Source of the DNA: Planktomarina sp.
GTDB lineage: Bacteria > Pseudomonadota > Alphaproteobacteria > Rhodobacterales > Rhodobacteraceae
DNA: 48,747 nucleotides
Reading direction: 5' to 3'
NCBI GenBank assembly: GCA_028822275.1
Contig: JAPKEA010000003.1
Location: forward strand, 1-48,747
In this document: piece after piece, positions 32,569-42,767 of the stretch
Layout of the letters: each line of letters begins with the position of its first letter
Numbering within the stretch: position 1 is the first letter of the stretch
Program-made: the position numbers and the translations under genes
Notes under the pieces: model-generated
The model's input: the letters and a program-made list of their open reading frames with translations, nothing else
Database searches by the model: none
Told to the model about the DNA's origin: nothing

Positions 32569-33015
32569 ATGAAGCTTTTATCAGTCCTTATGGTCTTAGT
32601 TTTAAGTGCCACGCCTGTTGTTCCTGATGGCAATACACCGACGGGAAACGTTTTTGCAGGCGCCACTGCTTTTAAAAAGCAATGCACCTCGTGCCATGTA
32701 GTTATGAATGACGTTGGAGAAAAGCTTGCTGGTCGCAACTCAAAATCAGGCCCAAATTTATATAATATTGCAGGTGCCAGCGCTGGAGCCGTGGAAGGTT
32801 ATCGTTACGGAAAATCTCTTGCTGCAGCGGGTGCTGAAAATGGTTTGGTTTGGACGAATGAGACTTTCACAGCTTATGTCCAAGACCCGAAAGGTTTTTT
32901 GCGCGAATTCTTAGATGACAAGCGTGCCCGGGCAAAAATGAGCTTTAGGGTCCGTAAAGAGGAAGATGCTGTAAACATCTACGCATACCTTTATAGCCTA
33001 TCAGGCGCAGAATAA
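32569..33015 (+). CDS. cytochrome c2-like periplasmic c-type cytochrome
   Basis: 148 aa; signal peptide; single CTSCH heme motif; distal MSFRV Met-ligand region. Confidence 0.85.
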   Translation: MKLLSVLMVLVLSATPVVPDGNTPTGNVFAGATAFKKQCTSCHVVMNDVGEKLAGRNSKSGPNLYNIAGASAGAVEGYRYGKSLAAAGAENGLVWTNETFTAYVQDPKGFLREFLDDKRARAKMSFRVRKEEDAVNIYAYLYSLSGAE

Positions 33016-33079
33016 GCAGCCCGCTAGATCAAGAATGCTATCTTCTTGATATTCATTAACCTAACGCAATCACCCCAAT

Positions 33080-34255
33080 TTAAAGTCGCTCAATTGCAAC
33101 AGCAATACCTTGTCCACCACCGATGCACATAGTTGCTAGACCTTTGATCCCACCACTTCGCTCAAGCTCGGCCATAAGTTTTACCATTATGATTGCACCT
33201 GTAGCTCCGACTGGATGCCCAAGGGCAATGGCGCCGCCATTTGGGTTAACCCGAGCGGGATCTAAGCCAAGACCTTTGTTAACGGCCACAGCTTGGGCCG
33301 CGAAAGCTTCATTGCTCTCAATCACATCAAAGTCCACGATAGAAAGTCCAGTTTTTGCCATTAAATTTTCAACGGCAGGCACAGGCCCTATGCCCATGAC
33401 TTCTGGTCGGACACCTGCATGACCGTAACCTAAAATTCGGAATTTTGGTGTAAGTCCTGCCTTTTCTGCGACATCAGCATGGGCCAAGACAACGGCTGCC
33501 GCGCCATCATTAATTCCAGAAGCATTACCCGCCGTAACTGTACCATCTTTTTGAAACACAGTGCGCAAGCCCGCCAATGTTTCCAGGTTTGTAGGTTTTG
33601 GGTGCTCGTCCGTGATGAAATCAACCATCTCGCGACGCACTTTCACTTGGACTGGGGTAATTTGATCAACGAAATTTCCAGCTGCAATTGCCTTTGCAGC
33701 CCTATTTTGGCTTTCGAGTGCAAATTCATCCTGATCTTCTCGGCTGACACCATTTTCAGCAGCTACATTTTCAGCCGTGACACCCATGTGTCCTGTTCCA
33801 AAGGGACAATGTAATGCGCCTAACATCATATCGAGCGTGGTCACATCACCCATTTTCTGGCCCCAACGCTGAGACTGCAGGATGTAGGGAGAGCGGCTCA
33901 TGTTTTCAGCGCCACCCGCAAGACCAAATTCAGCATCGCCCAACATCAGCGATTGTGCAACCGATACGATTGCTTGCAAACCTGATCCACAGAGCCGGTT
34001 AACATTCATTGCCGGCACATTATCAGGAATACCCGCTTCCATCGCCGCAACGCGTGACAGGTACATATCACGCGGTTCGGTATTAATCACATGCCCGAAT
34101 GCGACATGCCCAATTTGGGCTGCCTCTATTCCTGAGCGTGCAATCGCAGATTTCGCCACTGTTGCACCCAAATCAATAGGAGCCACTCCAGATAAACTGC
34201 CCCCAAAGGTGCCGATTGCGGTGCGTGTGCCACCAAGAATAACAATATCAGTCAT
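33080..34255 (-). CDS. acetyl-CoA acetyltransferase (thiolase)
   Basis: 391 aa; NRLCGSGLQAIVSVAQ; NVNGGAIALGHPxG-type motif (NPNGGAIALGHPVGATGA); CIGGGQGIA. Confidence 0.95.
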   Translation of the reverse strand: MTDIVILGGTRTAIGTFGGSLSGVAPIDLGATVAKSAIARSGIEAAQIGHVAFGHVINTEPRDMYLSRVAAMEAGIPDNVPAMNVNRLCGSGLQAIVSVAQSLMLGDAEFGLAGGAENMSRSPYILQSQRWGQKMGDVTTLDMMLGALHCPFGTGHMGVTAENVAAENGVSREDQDEFALESQNRAAKAIAAGNFVDQITPVQVKVRREMVDFITDEHPKPTNLETLAGLRTVFQKDGTVTAGNASGINDGAAAVVLAHADVAEKAGLTPKFRILGYGHAGVRPEVMGIGPVPAVENLMAKTGLSIVDFDVIESNEAFAAQAVAVNKGLGLDPARVNPNGGAIALGHPVGATGAIIMVKLMAELERSGGIKGLATMCIGGGQGIAVAIERL

Positions 34256-34338
34256 GAGTCATCTCCGTTTTTTTAGTACCTTACTTGGGAAGTGATTTGA
34301 GGAAAAGGTGAACCTCGTAATAATAGAATTGAAGATGA

Positions 34339-34353
34339 GAACAAAGTGTGAAC
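34339..34353 (+). promoter_or_regulatory. LexA (SOS) operator
   Basis: GAAC AAAGTGT GAAC, exact match to the alphaproteobacterial GAAC-N7-GAAC consensus, just upstream of dnaE2. Confidence 0.85.
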
Positions 34354-34363
34354 AAATTGGTGT

Positions 34364-37300
34364 GTGGAATCACTTATGGGCACAGCCATCATGCCAAAAT
34401 CAGACATCATCCGTCTCCCCGAATTGCCCATTTGTTGGGCAGAGCTACAAGCATGCTCTAATTTTTCCTTCCTGAAGGGTGGGTCTCATCCCGAAGAATA
34501 TATGGATCGTGCAGCCCTTCTGGGTCTTTCTGCTTTAGCTATTGCAGATGATAATTCAGTTGCTGGAATTGTACGTGCCCATACACATGCCCGTGAAATT
34601 ATACGGCGCGTAAAAGAGCGTCGCGCCTTTGATAATACCGTTGGTCTGATTGGTCCACCAGCTCCAGCACGCTGCAAACGCAGCCCTTCAGCAAAAATTT
34701 ACAATACGCCACGCCTTTTGCCCGCTGCAAAAATTATATTGCGTGATGGGATAGTAGCAACAGTTTTACCAAAAAATCGTATTGGCTGGGGTCGTCTTTG
34801 TCGCCTGATTTCACGTGGTAGATTACGCGCTGAAAAGGGTATTTGTGATATTCGCTTAGAAGATTTTCTCGAGTTTGGCCGTGATCAACTGATCTTGCTG
34901 CATGCGCCATCCAGCCAAAAGGCCCAACCCAGCGCGCCCACATGGGCGTCACAGGTGCAAAGGTTGACGCAACACTTCGCCCAAGATGTGATGCTGCTGA
35001 TGGTACCCAGGTATGATGGCCAAGACACAGTACGATTTACAGATCTCGCGCGACTGTCCCAGACTCTCAGCTTACCCTTAGTCGCATCCGCAGCACCCGT
35101 GATGCATCACGGCACACGACGCAGATTGGTCGATGTGTTAACAGCAATCCGTCTAGGTGTTCGTGTGGACGTACTGGGACGGGAAGGGCAAGCGAACTCA
35201 GAACAACGGTTGCGCGGCACCTCTGAAGTTGCTTCTATTTTTCATGCCTATCCAGAAGCTTTATACCAGACTGCCAAAGCCCTTGGCCAATTGCAGTTTT
35301 CACTCGACGAATTGCGTTATGAATACCCATCTGAATTGACAGATAATGAAACACCTTCAGATAGGTTACGGCGCTTGGCATATTCAGGGCTGAAGTGGCG
35401 TTACCCAAACGGGGCATCACAGAGAGTAAGAAAGCTTATAGAACACGAACTTTCTCTCATAGGGAAACTAAAATATGAACCTTATTTTCTTACCGTTCAG
35501 GATATTGTAGCCTTTGCCAGGTCCCGAAATATCCTATGCCAAGGCCGTGGATCTGCAGCCAATTCTGTGGTCTGCTATTGTTTAGGCGTGACATCTGTAA
35601 GTCCTGAAATTGGCACTATGGTATTTGAACGCTTTGTATCAGAAGCCCGCAATGAGCCACCTGATATTGATGTCGACTTTGAGCATGAACGCCGCGAAGA
35701 GGTAATCCAATATATCTATGAGCGTTACGGCCGCCACCGTGCCGGGCTTTGTGCCACCGTAGTGCATTACCGTGGCAAGCGTGCAATTCGCGAAGTTGGG
35801 CGCGCTATGGGCTTATCAGGAGATACGATCAGTGCTTTATCATCTCAACTCTGGGGATTTTTTTCATCCAAAGGCTTAGAGGCTGCACGCATGGCGGAAA
35901 TTGGCCTCAATGCGAATGATCCACATCTACAACAAACTATGGCTCTGATCTATGCAGTGATCGGGTTTCCCCGCCACCTATCACAGCATGTGGGTGGCTT
36001 TATTGTGACAGAAGGGCGGTTGGATGAATTGGTTCCCATTGAAAACGCCACGATGGAAGGTCGCACCTTAATTTGTTGGGATAAAGATGACATAGACAGT
36101 TTAGGTATTCTCAAAATTGATGTTTTAGCGCTTGGGATGTTAACCTGTATTCGCAAGGCATTTGATATGATCAGCACGCATCATGCGGTTGATTATACGC
36201 TTGCCACCTTACCTCCCGAAGATCCCGACGTATACAATATGCTATGCCGCGCAGATAGCTTAGGGGTCTTCCAGGTTGAGAGTCGCGCGCAAATGAACTT
36301 CCTGCCGCGGATGCGTCCTCGTACCTTTTATGATCTCGTGATCGAAGTTGCGATCATCCGTCCTGGTCCCATCCAAGGTGATATGGTGCATCCCTATATT
36401 CGCAGACGAAATGGTGAGGAAGAAGTCAGCTTTCCCTCAGATGCACTCGGAGCCGTATTGGGCAAGACTTTAGGCGTACCACTGTTTCAAGAACAAGCCA
36501 TGCAAATTGCTATCGTAGGTGCAGGTTTCACACCAGAACAAGCCGATCGCTTGCGACGCTCTCTCGCTACATTCAAAAAACATGGAAATGTCAGCGAGTT
36601 TCAATCTCTATTCATGAAGGGCATGCGACACAATGGATATGACGAGAATTTTGCTGCCAGATGTTTCTCACAAATAGAAGGATTTGGGGCATATGGATTC
36701 CCCGAAAGCCACGCAGCCAGTTTTGCCTTACTCGTATATGCTTCAAGCTGGCTCAAACATCACCATCCTGGTATCTTCAGTTGTGCATTGCTAAATTCGC
36801 AACCTATGGGTTTTTATGCTCCTGCCCAAATCGTGCGCGACGCACGTGAGCATGGCGTAAAGGTATATCCCATCTGTATAAACGCCAGCTTTTGGGACAA
36901 CGCAATGGAACCTGATGGCACAGGCGGCCTCGCAATCCGACTAGGATTTCGCCAAATAAAGGGCCTCGCAGAAGATGAAGCGGCCTGGTTAACCTCAGCG
37001 CGTGGCAATGGCTATGCCGATGTTCAAAGCTTATGGCGGCGGGCAGGCCTCAGTCCCAAGATGATTCAAGCCTTGGCAGAGGCAGATGCCTTTTATATTC
37101 TTGGGCTGTCACGACGCGAGGCCCTCTGGGATGCGAAGGCCATTACAGCTGACAAGCCGTTGCCCCTTTTCTCACAAGATTTGGATGGTGAGTCGATCCT
37201 CGAAGATCCAGCGCATTTACTAAAGATGACGGAAGGCGAAGAGGTGGTTGAAGATTATGTCTCAATGCGCCTCACTCTACGCGCACATCCAGTTGCCTTG

Positions 37301-37462
37301 ATCCGTCACAGACTAACACCCGGAATGGGTCAAGCTCCAGCAAACCCAGCTGTGATTGACAGCACATCAGATCCTTTGGCTCCAAATCTTTCTGAGGCAC
37401 CAAATCCCAGTTTGAGACGACATCCACGTGATCTAAAACTGATAGTGGCAAATAGCAGCTAA
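34364..37462 (+). CDS. dnaE2: error-prone DNA polymerase DnaE2 (ImuC), apparently without C-terminal OB-fold
   Basis: 1032 aa; YAELQ-like N-terminus WAELQACSNFSFLKGGSHPEE; CQGRGSAANSVVCYCLGVTSVSP; PPDIDVDFEHERREEVIQYIYERYGR; true start may be 34376 or 34391. Confidence 0.94.
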   Translation: MESLMGTAIMPKSDIIRLPELPICWAELQACSNFSFLKGGSHPEEYMDRAALLGLSALAIADDNSVAGIVRAHTHAREIIRRVKERRAFDNTVGLIGPPAPARCKRSPSAKIYNTPRLLPAAKIILRDGIVATVLPKNRIGWGRLCRLISRGRLRAEKGICDIRLEDFLEFGRDQLILLHAPSSQKAQPSAPTWASQVQRLTQHFAQDVMLLMVPRYDGQDTVRFTDLARLSQTLSLPLVASAAPVMHHGTRRRLVDVLTAIRLGVRVDVLGREGQANSEQRLRGTSEVASIFHAYPEALYQTAKALGQLQFSLDELRYEYPSELTDNETPSDRLRRLAYSGLKWRYPNGASQRVRKLIEHELSLIGKLKYEPYFLTVQDIVAFARSRNILCQGRGSAANSVVCYCLGVTSVSPEIGTMVFERFVSEARNEPPDIDVDFEHERREEVIQYIYERYGRHRAGLCATVVHYRGKRAIREVGRAMGLSGDTISALSSQLWGFFSSKGLEAARMAEIGLNANDPHLQQTMALIYAVIGFPRHLSQHVGGFIVTEGRLDELVPIENATMEGRTLICWDKDDIDSLGILKIDVLALGMLTCIRKAFDMISTHHAVDYTLATLPPEDPDVYNMLCRADSLGVFQVESRAQMNFLPRMRPRTFYDLVIEVAIIRPGPIQGDMVHPYIRRRNGEEEVSFPSDALGAVLGKTLGVPLFQEQAMQIAIVGAGFTPEQADRLRRSLATFKKHGNVSEFQSLFMKGMRHNGYDENFAARCFSQIEGFGAYGFPESHAASFALLVYASSWLKHHHPGIFSCALLNSQPMGFYAPAQIVRDAREHGVKVYPICINASFWDNAMEPDGTGGLAIRLGFRQIKGLAEDEAAWLTSARGNGYADVQSLWRRAGLSPKMIQALAEADAFYILGLSRREALWDAKAITADKPLPLFSQDLDGESILEDPAHLLKMTEGEEVVEDYVSMRLTLRAHPVALIRHRLTPGMGQAPANPAVIDSTSDPLAPNLSEAPNPSLRRHPRDLKLIVANSS

Positions 37463-37465
37463 TCA

Positions 37466-38581
37466 CTATGATTTATTTTGAAGACGCGCCAACAAGGACA
37501 GACCGGCAAAGCCATCAACAGGCAAGCCACTGGCAATCTGAAACGCTTCGATCGCCACTTCAGTATTGGGGCCTGTAAATCCATCAGCTCCTTTTGTATC
37601 AAAACCCAAAAATGTCAGTTGGGTTTGGATAAACTGAATCTCTGAAAAAGATAAACCATGTTGATCTGCACCATTTGAAAAGTCTAAAGGGGACCCTCCA
37701 CGAAAACGATCCGCCAAATGCCCAACCGCAATCGCGTAAGTAGGAGAAGCATTATACCTCAGCAAAGCTTTAAAGTTTCTTGACACAAGAAAAGCTGCAG
37801 AATGTACCCCACCGGGCAGGACCAATTTCGAAAGCCACGTGGCATCCATCAAACCAGCCCCCCTCAAACCCAAAGCAGCCCAGCCCGATCCATCTTGTGC
37901 CGGCAAATGCCTCAAATCATAGAAATTTGAATTCTCTGGAACATGAACTTGTAGCCCCCATGGACAATCAGGCCTCCAACCATGGCAAGTCAAAAAATTT
38001 GCAGACGAAACAAGAGCATCTGCTGGGTCATTCGACCAAATATCTGGTTGCTCCTCGTGGGCTGATACAGCAAAATCTAAATAAGACTTTGGCATAAATT
38101 GCGTGTGCCCCATTGCGCCTGCCCAACTACCGCGTAATTGATTTGGTGCCTTAATACCTTGGCCAATAATTTCTAAAGCCGCAAAAATTTGAGCTTCAAA
38201 CATGGCTCTACGCCGACCTTGCGCCGCCAATGTTGCCAAGGCTGACAAAACAGGCACATCGCCACGAACAGTGCCATAATTTGATTCTAATCCCCAAATT
38301 GCGGCTACAACATAGCGATCAACTGAATACTCAACTTCAATTTTTTCAAAGGTAGAGGCATGTAACACTAAAGCGTCTCGGCCCTCCACAATCCGTTTCT
38401 CACTCACCGTCAACGATATATAGTCCTGAAGGGTCTTACGCGCCTCAGACTGAGTGCTATCTGCATTCAGAACAGAAGGTAAAGGCACCAAATATGGGAG
38501 GATCAATTTCAAAACTGCAGCTGAAACTCCCTTATTGGTGCATTTAAGTAAAAACTCAGATCTCCAGTTCTCAAACGTCAT
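37466..38581 (-). CDS. lytic murein transglycosylase (MltB-type) with C-terminal peptidoglycan-binding domain
   Basis: 371 aa; IWGLESNYG, GSWAGAMGHTQFMPKSYLDFA; C-terminal FDTKGADGFTGPNTEVAIEAFQ. Confidence 0.92.
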   Translation of the reverse strand: MTFENWRSEFLLKCTNKGVSAAVLKLILPYLVPLPSVLNADSTQSEARKTLQDYISLTVSEKRIVEGRDALVLHASTFEKIEVEYSVDRYVVAAIWGLESNYGTVRGDVPVLSALATLAAQGRRRAMFEAQIFAALEIIGQGIKAPNQLRGSWAGAMGHTQFMPKSYLDFAVSAHEEQPDIWSNDPADALVSSANFLTCHGWRPDCPWGLQVHVPENSNFYDLRHLPAQDGSGWAALGLRGAGLMDATWLSKLVLPGGVHSAAFLVSRNFKALLRYNASPTYAIAVGHLADRFRGGSPLDFSNGADQHGLSFSEIQFIQTQLTFLGFDTKGADGFTGPNTEVAIEAFQIASGLPVDGFAGLSLLARLQNKS

Positions 38582-38844
38582 TTTCGCTTACGGACCAGTT
38601 TTCTAGAACTCATTTTTTTTGAGCTCCTTCTTCCACTAGAATAATTAGGTTTTCGTTTACTTATTTTAATTTTTAGCTTCGAATCTTCCAACTCAAGTAA
38701 TTCTAGCAAAAGTCCACCTGTCATAGGCGTGGCCTCAGAAAGCCGAACCATGGCCCGTTGGCCCAAACTGATAATGGTACCGGAGTCAGTTCCGTATAGG
38801 GTTTGGGTCTCCGCATCATGACGGAAATATTCTTGCCCTAAAGC
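38578..38844 (-). other. distal remainder of the rnr reading frame (rest of S1 domain plus Lys/Arg-rich tail), same frame after the TGA
   Basis: Hand translation ALGQEYFRHDAETQTLYGTDSGTIISLGQRAMVRLSEATPMTGGLLLELLELEDSKLKIKISKRKPNYSSGRRSSKKMSSRKLVRKRK*; ends in an ATGA overlap with the transglycosylase gene. Confidence 0.85.
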
Positions 38845-40821
38845 TCACTTTGGAACCAAGCCATCCGCACCGGTTTCATCAAGCTTCACAAACACACCAA
38901 ATCGCGCAATACCTGAGACACGGCCTTTAAATTCGTTACCCACCCGCTCGGACATAAAGCTGGCTAGATAGCGATCAGTTGTATCTCTCTCGGCCACCAT
39001 AGAACGTCTTTCAGTGTCACTAATTTGCTTCGCTGTCTCATCAAGCATTTCAACATCTTTGGAGGACAACCCATCGTCATCCCAAACATGTGCCAAAATC
39101 AATGCCCGATGCACAAGCAAATCAGCGTACCGTCGAATAGGGGAGGTAAAATGCGCGTAATTTTGTAAAGCCAAGCCAAAATGGGACATGTTCTGAGGGC
39201 TATAATAAGCCTGCGTCATAGAGCGCAGTGTCGAGATATTAATTAACTCAGCCTCATCGCGGCCGGCTGCAGCGTCAAGCAATTGGTTTAAGTGTCGCGT
39301 CTGCAGCACTTGCCCTTTTGCTAAAACCAGTCCCACTGATTTTGCGGTTTCCCGCAGGGAATCCAATTTTTCAGGGCTTGGCTCCTCATGAACTCGAAAC
39401 AGTAACGGCTGTTTCTTGGCAATCAAGGTTTCTGCCGCAGCAACATTAGCCAAAACCATGCATTCTTCGATCAAACGGTGTGCATCCAACCTATCTTTAA
39501 AATTGATTGATGCGACTTTGCCATCATCTGACAAAGCTATCTTACGCTCAGGTAGATCTAGCGCCAGCGGTTGCCGGGCTTCACGTGCCCTTTTCAGAAC
39601 TTTATAAGCAGCAAACAAGGGTTGCAAAACTGGCTCTAGCAAAGGTGCCGCGCGTTTAGATGGGGCCCCATCAATAGCGTCTTGAGCTTCTTCATAAGAC
39701 AGAGACGCCAGTGAACGCATCATCCCACGCACAAAGCGGTGCGATATTTTTTCACCACAAAGTGACAATTTCATTTCCACTGCAATGCATGGCCGCACAA
39801 CACCTTCATGGAGTGAGCACAAATCACCAGACAACTGGTCCGGTAACATTGGCACAACTCGATCTGGAAAATATGTGGAATTACCACGGCGCCTGGCTTC
39901 GGCATCTAATGCAGAGCCAGAGGTCACATAATGGGCAACATCAGCGATTGCGACCCAAAGCAAAAAGCCTCCTAAATTTTTAGGGTCTGCATCCTCTAAG
40001 GCACAGCAAGCATCATCATGATCACGCGCGTCCGCAGGATCAATTGTGATTAACGGTAGATCCGTTAAATCAGTTCTAGAACCCATTTCCGCAGGCTTTG
40101 CATCGTTAGCTTGTGCCACCACAACATCTGGGAAGTTATCTGGGATACCATGTTGATAAATCGCAATCAAAGAAACTGCTCTCGGCGCCGAAGGGTCACC
40201 GAGGCGTTCTACTATACGCGCACGCGGCAAGCCTAACCCTCCCTTGGGACCCAACTGTTCGGCCTCAACCAACTCTCCATCCTTTGCATCTCCACCACCT
40301 TCGCGAGGAACCAGCCAGTCTTTGGACTCGCCCTTATCGACTGGGACAATGCGTCCACCCTCAGCATCAGCACGATATATACCCAGAATTCGCTGTGGAT
40401 TTGTGCCAATCTGCCTAATTAATTTACCGCTATATTGGTAAGCCTCGCCTTCAACGGCTTCGACGCGCGCCAATACCCGATCTCCTTTACCCAACGCGGG
40501 CTCCCCCAACCTCAAGTTCATCAAAATCTGAGGTAAAATACCCGCTCCTTGCCATTCTAAAGGTACTGCAAACAAGTCCCCCTGATCATCAGGTCCAAGC
40601 ATTTGCAGCACCGAAACCGGAGGCAAAATATCAGGATCATTGAACCTACGTTTCCGTTGCTCAATTTGTCCATCCGATTGAAGCGACTTCAACATCTTCT
40701 TCAGTTCTATCCGAGCGGCCCCCTTTATTCCAAAAACTTTGGCTATGTCGCGCTTAGACGACTTTTCAGGGTGCGCGCGGATCCATTCGAGGATTTCCGC
40801 CTGTGTTGGTAAATTGGCCAT
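38845..40821 (-). CDS. rnr: ribonuclease R, terminated early inside the S1 domain
   Basis: 658 aa; TIDPADARDHDDA RNB motif; YAHFTSPIRRYADLLVHR; ends at an in-frame TGA after KLDETGADGLVPK. Confidence 0.93.
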   Translation of the reverse strand: MANLPTQAEILEWIRAHPEKSSKRDIAKVFGIKGAARIELKKMLKSLQSDGQIEQRKRRFNDPDILPPVSVLQMLGPDDQGDLFAVPLEWQGAGILPQILMNLRLGEPALGKGDRVLARVEAVEGEAYQYSGKLIRQIGTNPQRILGIYRADAEGGRIVPVDKGESKDWLVPREGGGDAKDGELVEAEQLGPKGGLGLPRARIVERLGDPSAPRAVSLIAIYQHGIPDNFPDVVVAQANDAKPAEMGSRTDLTDLPLITIDPADARDHDDACCALEDADPKNLGGFLLWVAIADVAHYVTSGSALDAEARRRGNSTYFPDRVVPMLPDQLSGDLCSLHEGVVRPCIAVEMKLSLCGEKISHRFVRGMMRSLASLSYEEAQDAIDGAPSKRAAPLLEPVLQPLFAAYKVLKRAREARQPLALDLPERKIALSDDGKVASINFKDRLDAHRLIEECMVLANVAAAETLIAKKQPLLFRVHEEPSPEKLDSLRETAKSVGLVLAKGQVLQTRHLNQLLDAAAGRDEAELINISTLRSMTQAYYSPQNMSHFGLALQNYAHFTSPIRRYADLLVHRALILAHVWDDDGLSSKDVEMLDETAKQISDTERRSMVAERDTTDRYLASFMSERVGNEFKGRVSGIARFGVFVKLDETGADGLVPK

Positions 40822-40906
40822 AAAGCTCCGATAGCATGTGACAGCGACATTCTAAACCCTTGGATTTTGGCGAACGTCATGTAAAGTTAGACTCTTAAAA
40901 AAGGGC

Positions 40907-41329
40907 TTGGAAATGAAATACATTACAGCATTACTGATGATGATTGGCCATTCAGTCGCAGCAGAAAATTATACCCTGGGCTCATTAATAGTGACCAATG
41001 CCTATTCATATACAACAACGGGCAAAACGGGTGCTGGCTATTTTACGCTCACAAATGGCGGTGCAGCAGATGTGTTGATATCAGTAGAAGCTAGTTTTCC
41101 ACGGGTCATGATGCACGAATCGAAAATGGAAGACAGCGTAATGGTCATGGTACATTTGATGACGGTCGACGTACCAGAGTCTGGGCGCGTCGAATTTGCA
41201 CCCGGCGGATATCACATCATGTTTATGGGTTTAAAAGACAACTTAGACGCAGGTGATCAAATTAATGCTACGTTAAATTTCAAAAACGCTGGGCCGCTGG
41301 CCGTAACCTTCGAGGTAAAAGACCGCTAA
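40907..41329 (+). CDS. periplasmic copper chaperone PCu(A)C family
   Basis: 140 aa; signal peptide; MMHESKMEDSVMVM...GGYHIMFMGLK copper-binding H/M motif. Confidence 0.88.
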   Translation: MEMKYITALLMMIGHSVAAENYTLGSLIVTNAYSYTTTGKTGAGYFTLTNGGAADVLISVEASFPRVMMHESKMEDSVMVMVHLMTVDVPESGRVEFAPGGYHIMFMGLKDNLDAGDQINATLNFKNAGPLAVTFEVKDR

Positions 41330-41340
41330 ATGATGCTCTT

Positions 41341-42444
41341 TCAGCTGCCGATGCGCCCTTGGTTGCTTCCCACCTGCCCACGATGCAGCAAGAGATGATC
41401 CAGCACCACGCAGGCCATCATCGCTTCTCCAACTGGTACGGCCCTGATTCCGACACAGGGATCATGGCGGCCTTTAGTAATAATTTCAGTATCTTCACCA
41501 GATTTTGTTATGGTTTTCCGCGCGGTCAAAATTGAAGAAGTTGGCTTCACTGCAAAACGGACAACTAAATCCTGTCCTGTGCTAATGCCACCAAGGATAC
41601 CACCAGAATGGTTTGAGCTATAGGCTGGACCGTCAGGCCCCATTGAAATCTCATCTGCATTAGCCTCACCAGTCAACTCAGCCACAGCCATACCATCACC
41701 AATTTCAACACCTTTAACCGCATTTATGCTCATCATTGCAGCAGCTAGATCAGTATCTAGTTTACCATAGATTGGGGCTCCAAGGCCCGCCGGGACGCCA
41801 GAGGCTATAACTTCAATCACGGCACCAACTGAGCTCCCAGACTTACGCAACCCGTCCAAATATTCAGCCCAATCCTCGGCCGCTTGAGTATCTGGTGTCC
41901 AAAATGGGTTTTGGTCAATCTGAGCCAAGTCGATGTTTTCACGATCAATTTTATGCGGTCCCATTTGACACATAAACCCCGTAATCCGCACCAATGGGGC
42001 CAATTGCTTGATAGCCTCTCGCGCCAAACCGCCCGCGGCAACGCGCGCCGCGGTTTCCCGAGCAGAACTGCGACCACCACCACGATAATCTCGAACACCA
42101 TATTTCTGCCAATATGTGATATCTGCATGACCAGGCCGGAATTTCTCCATAATTTCGCCGTAGTCTTTTGAGCGTTGATCTGTATTTTCAATCATTAATT
42201 GAATAGGTGTACCAGTCGTTACGCCTTCAAAAACTCCTGAGAGAATACGAACTTGGTCGGCTTCGCGGCGCTGAGTGGTATACTTATTTTGCCCAGGTTT
42301 ACGTTTATCCAACCAATGCTGCACCATGTCCTCAGAAATATTTATACCAGGCGGGCAGCCGTCGACAGTAGCCCCCAATGCTGGACCATGGCTTTCACCC
42401 CAAGTCGTAACACGAAACAAATGCCCGAAAGTATTTATACTCAT
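41341..42444 (-). CDS. aroC: chorismate synthase
   Basis: Start [49 protein letters not shown]. Confidence 0.97.
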   Translation of the reverse strand: MSINTFGHLFRVTTWGESHGPALGATVDGCPPGINISEDMVQHWLDKRKPGQNKYTTQRREADQVRILSGVFEGVTTGTPIQLMIENTDQRSKDYGEIMEKFRPGHADITYWQKYGVRDYRGGGRSSARETAARVAAGGLAREAIKQLAPLVRITGFMCQMGPHKIDRENIDLAQIDQNPFWTPDTQAAEDWAEYLDGLRKSGSSVGAVIEVIASGVPAGLGAPIYGKLDTDLAAAMMSINAVKGVEIGDGMAVAELTGEANADEISMGPDGPAYSSNHSGGILGGISTGQDLVVRFAVKPTSSILTARKTITKSGEDTEIITKGRHDPCVGIRAVPVGEAMMACVVLDHLLLHRGQVGSNQGRIGS

Positions 42445-42642
42445 TGGAAAGCTCCTTTGATCCTGCAATATCGTTGCGCAAGCACCGGAGCAATAGCCAG
42501 CCCCACATCCCCCCTAAAATTATATAATTTGAAAAACTTATATGGTGGCAAACAATTAGTTTATAATATTTGTTTGTTTTGAATTCACAAATCTTTAACC
42601 AGGGGTTGAGCTTTAATTCAAAACATTCTATCCAAAATTTAC

Positions 42643-42720
42643 CTCGGGGAGCCATAAATGGCTGAGATGCGAAAGCGAACCCGTAGAACCTGAACCGGTT
42701 AAGACCGGCGGAGGGAAGGT
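42643..42720 (+). promoter_or_regulatory. TPP (THI-box) riboswitch
   Basis: TCGGGGAGCC...ATGGCTGAGATG...ACCCGTAGAACCTGAACCGGTTAAGACCGGCGGAGGGAA consensus upstream of thiBPQ. Confidence 0.96.
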
Positions 42721-42731
42721 TTGGAACATTC

Positions 42732-42765
42732 CATTCTCTGACCCCGTTCGGCGATATGGAGAATG
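42732..42765 (+). promoter_or_regulatory. RBS-sequestering hairpin (expression platform of the TPP riboswitch)
   Basis: CATTCTC / GAGAATG perfect 7-bp arms; the 3' arm overlaps the GGAG Shine-Dalgarno of thiB. Confidence 0.65.
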
Positions 42766-42767
42766 AA

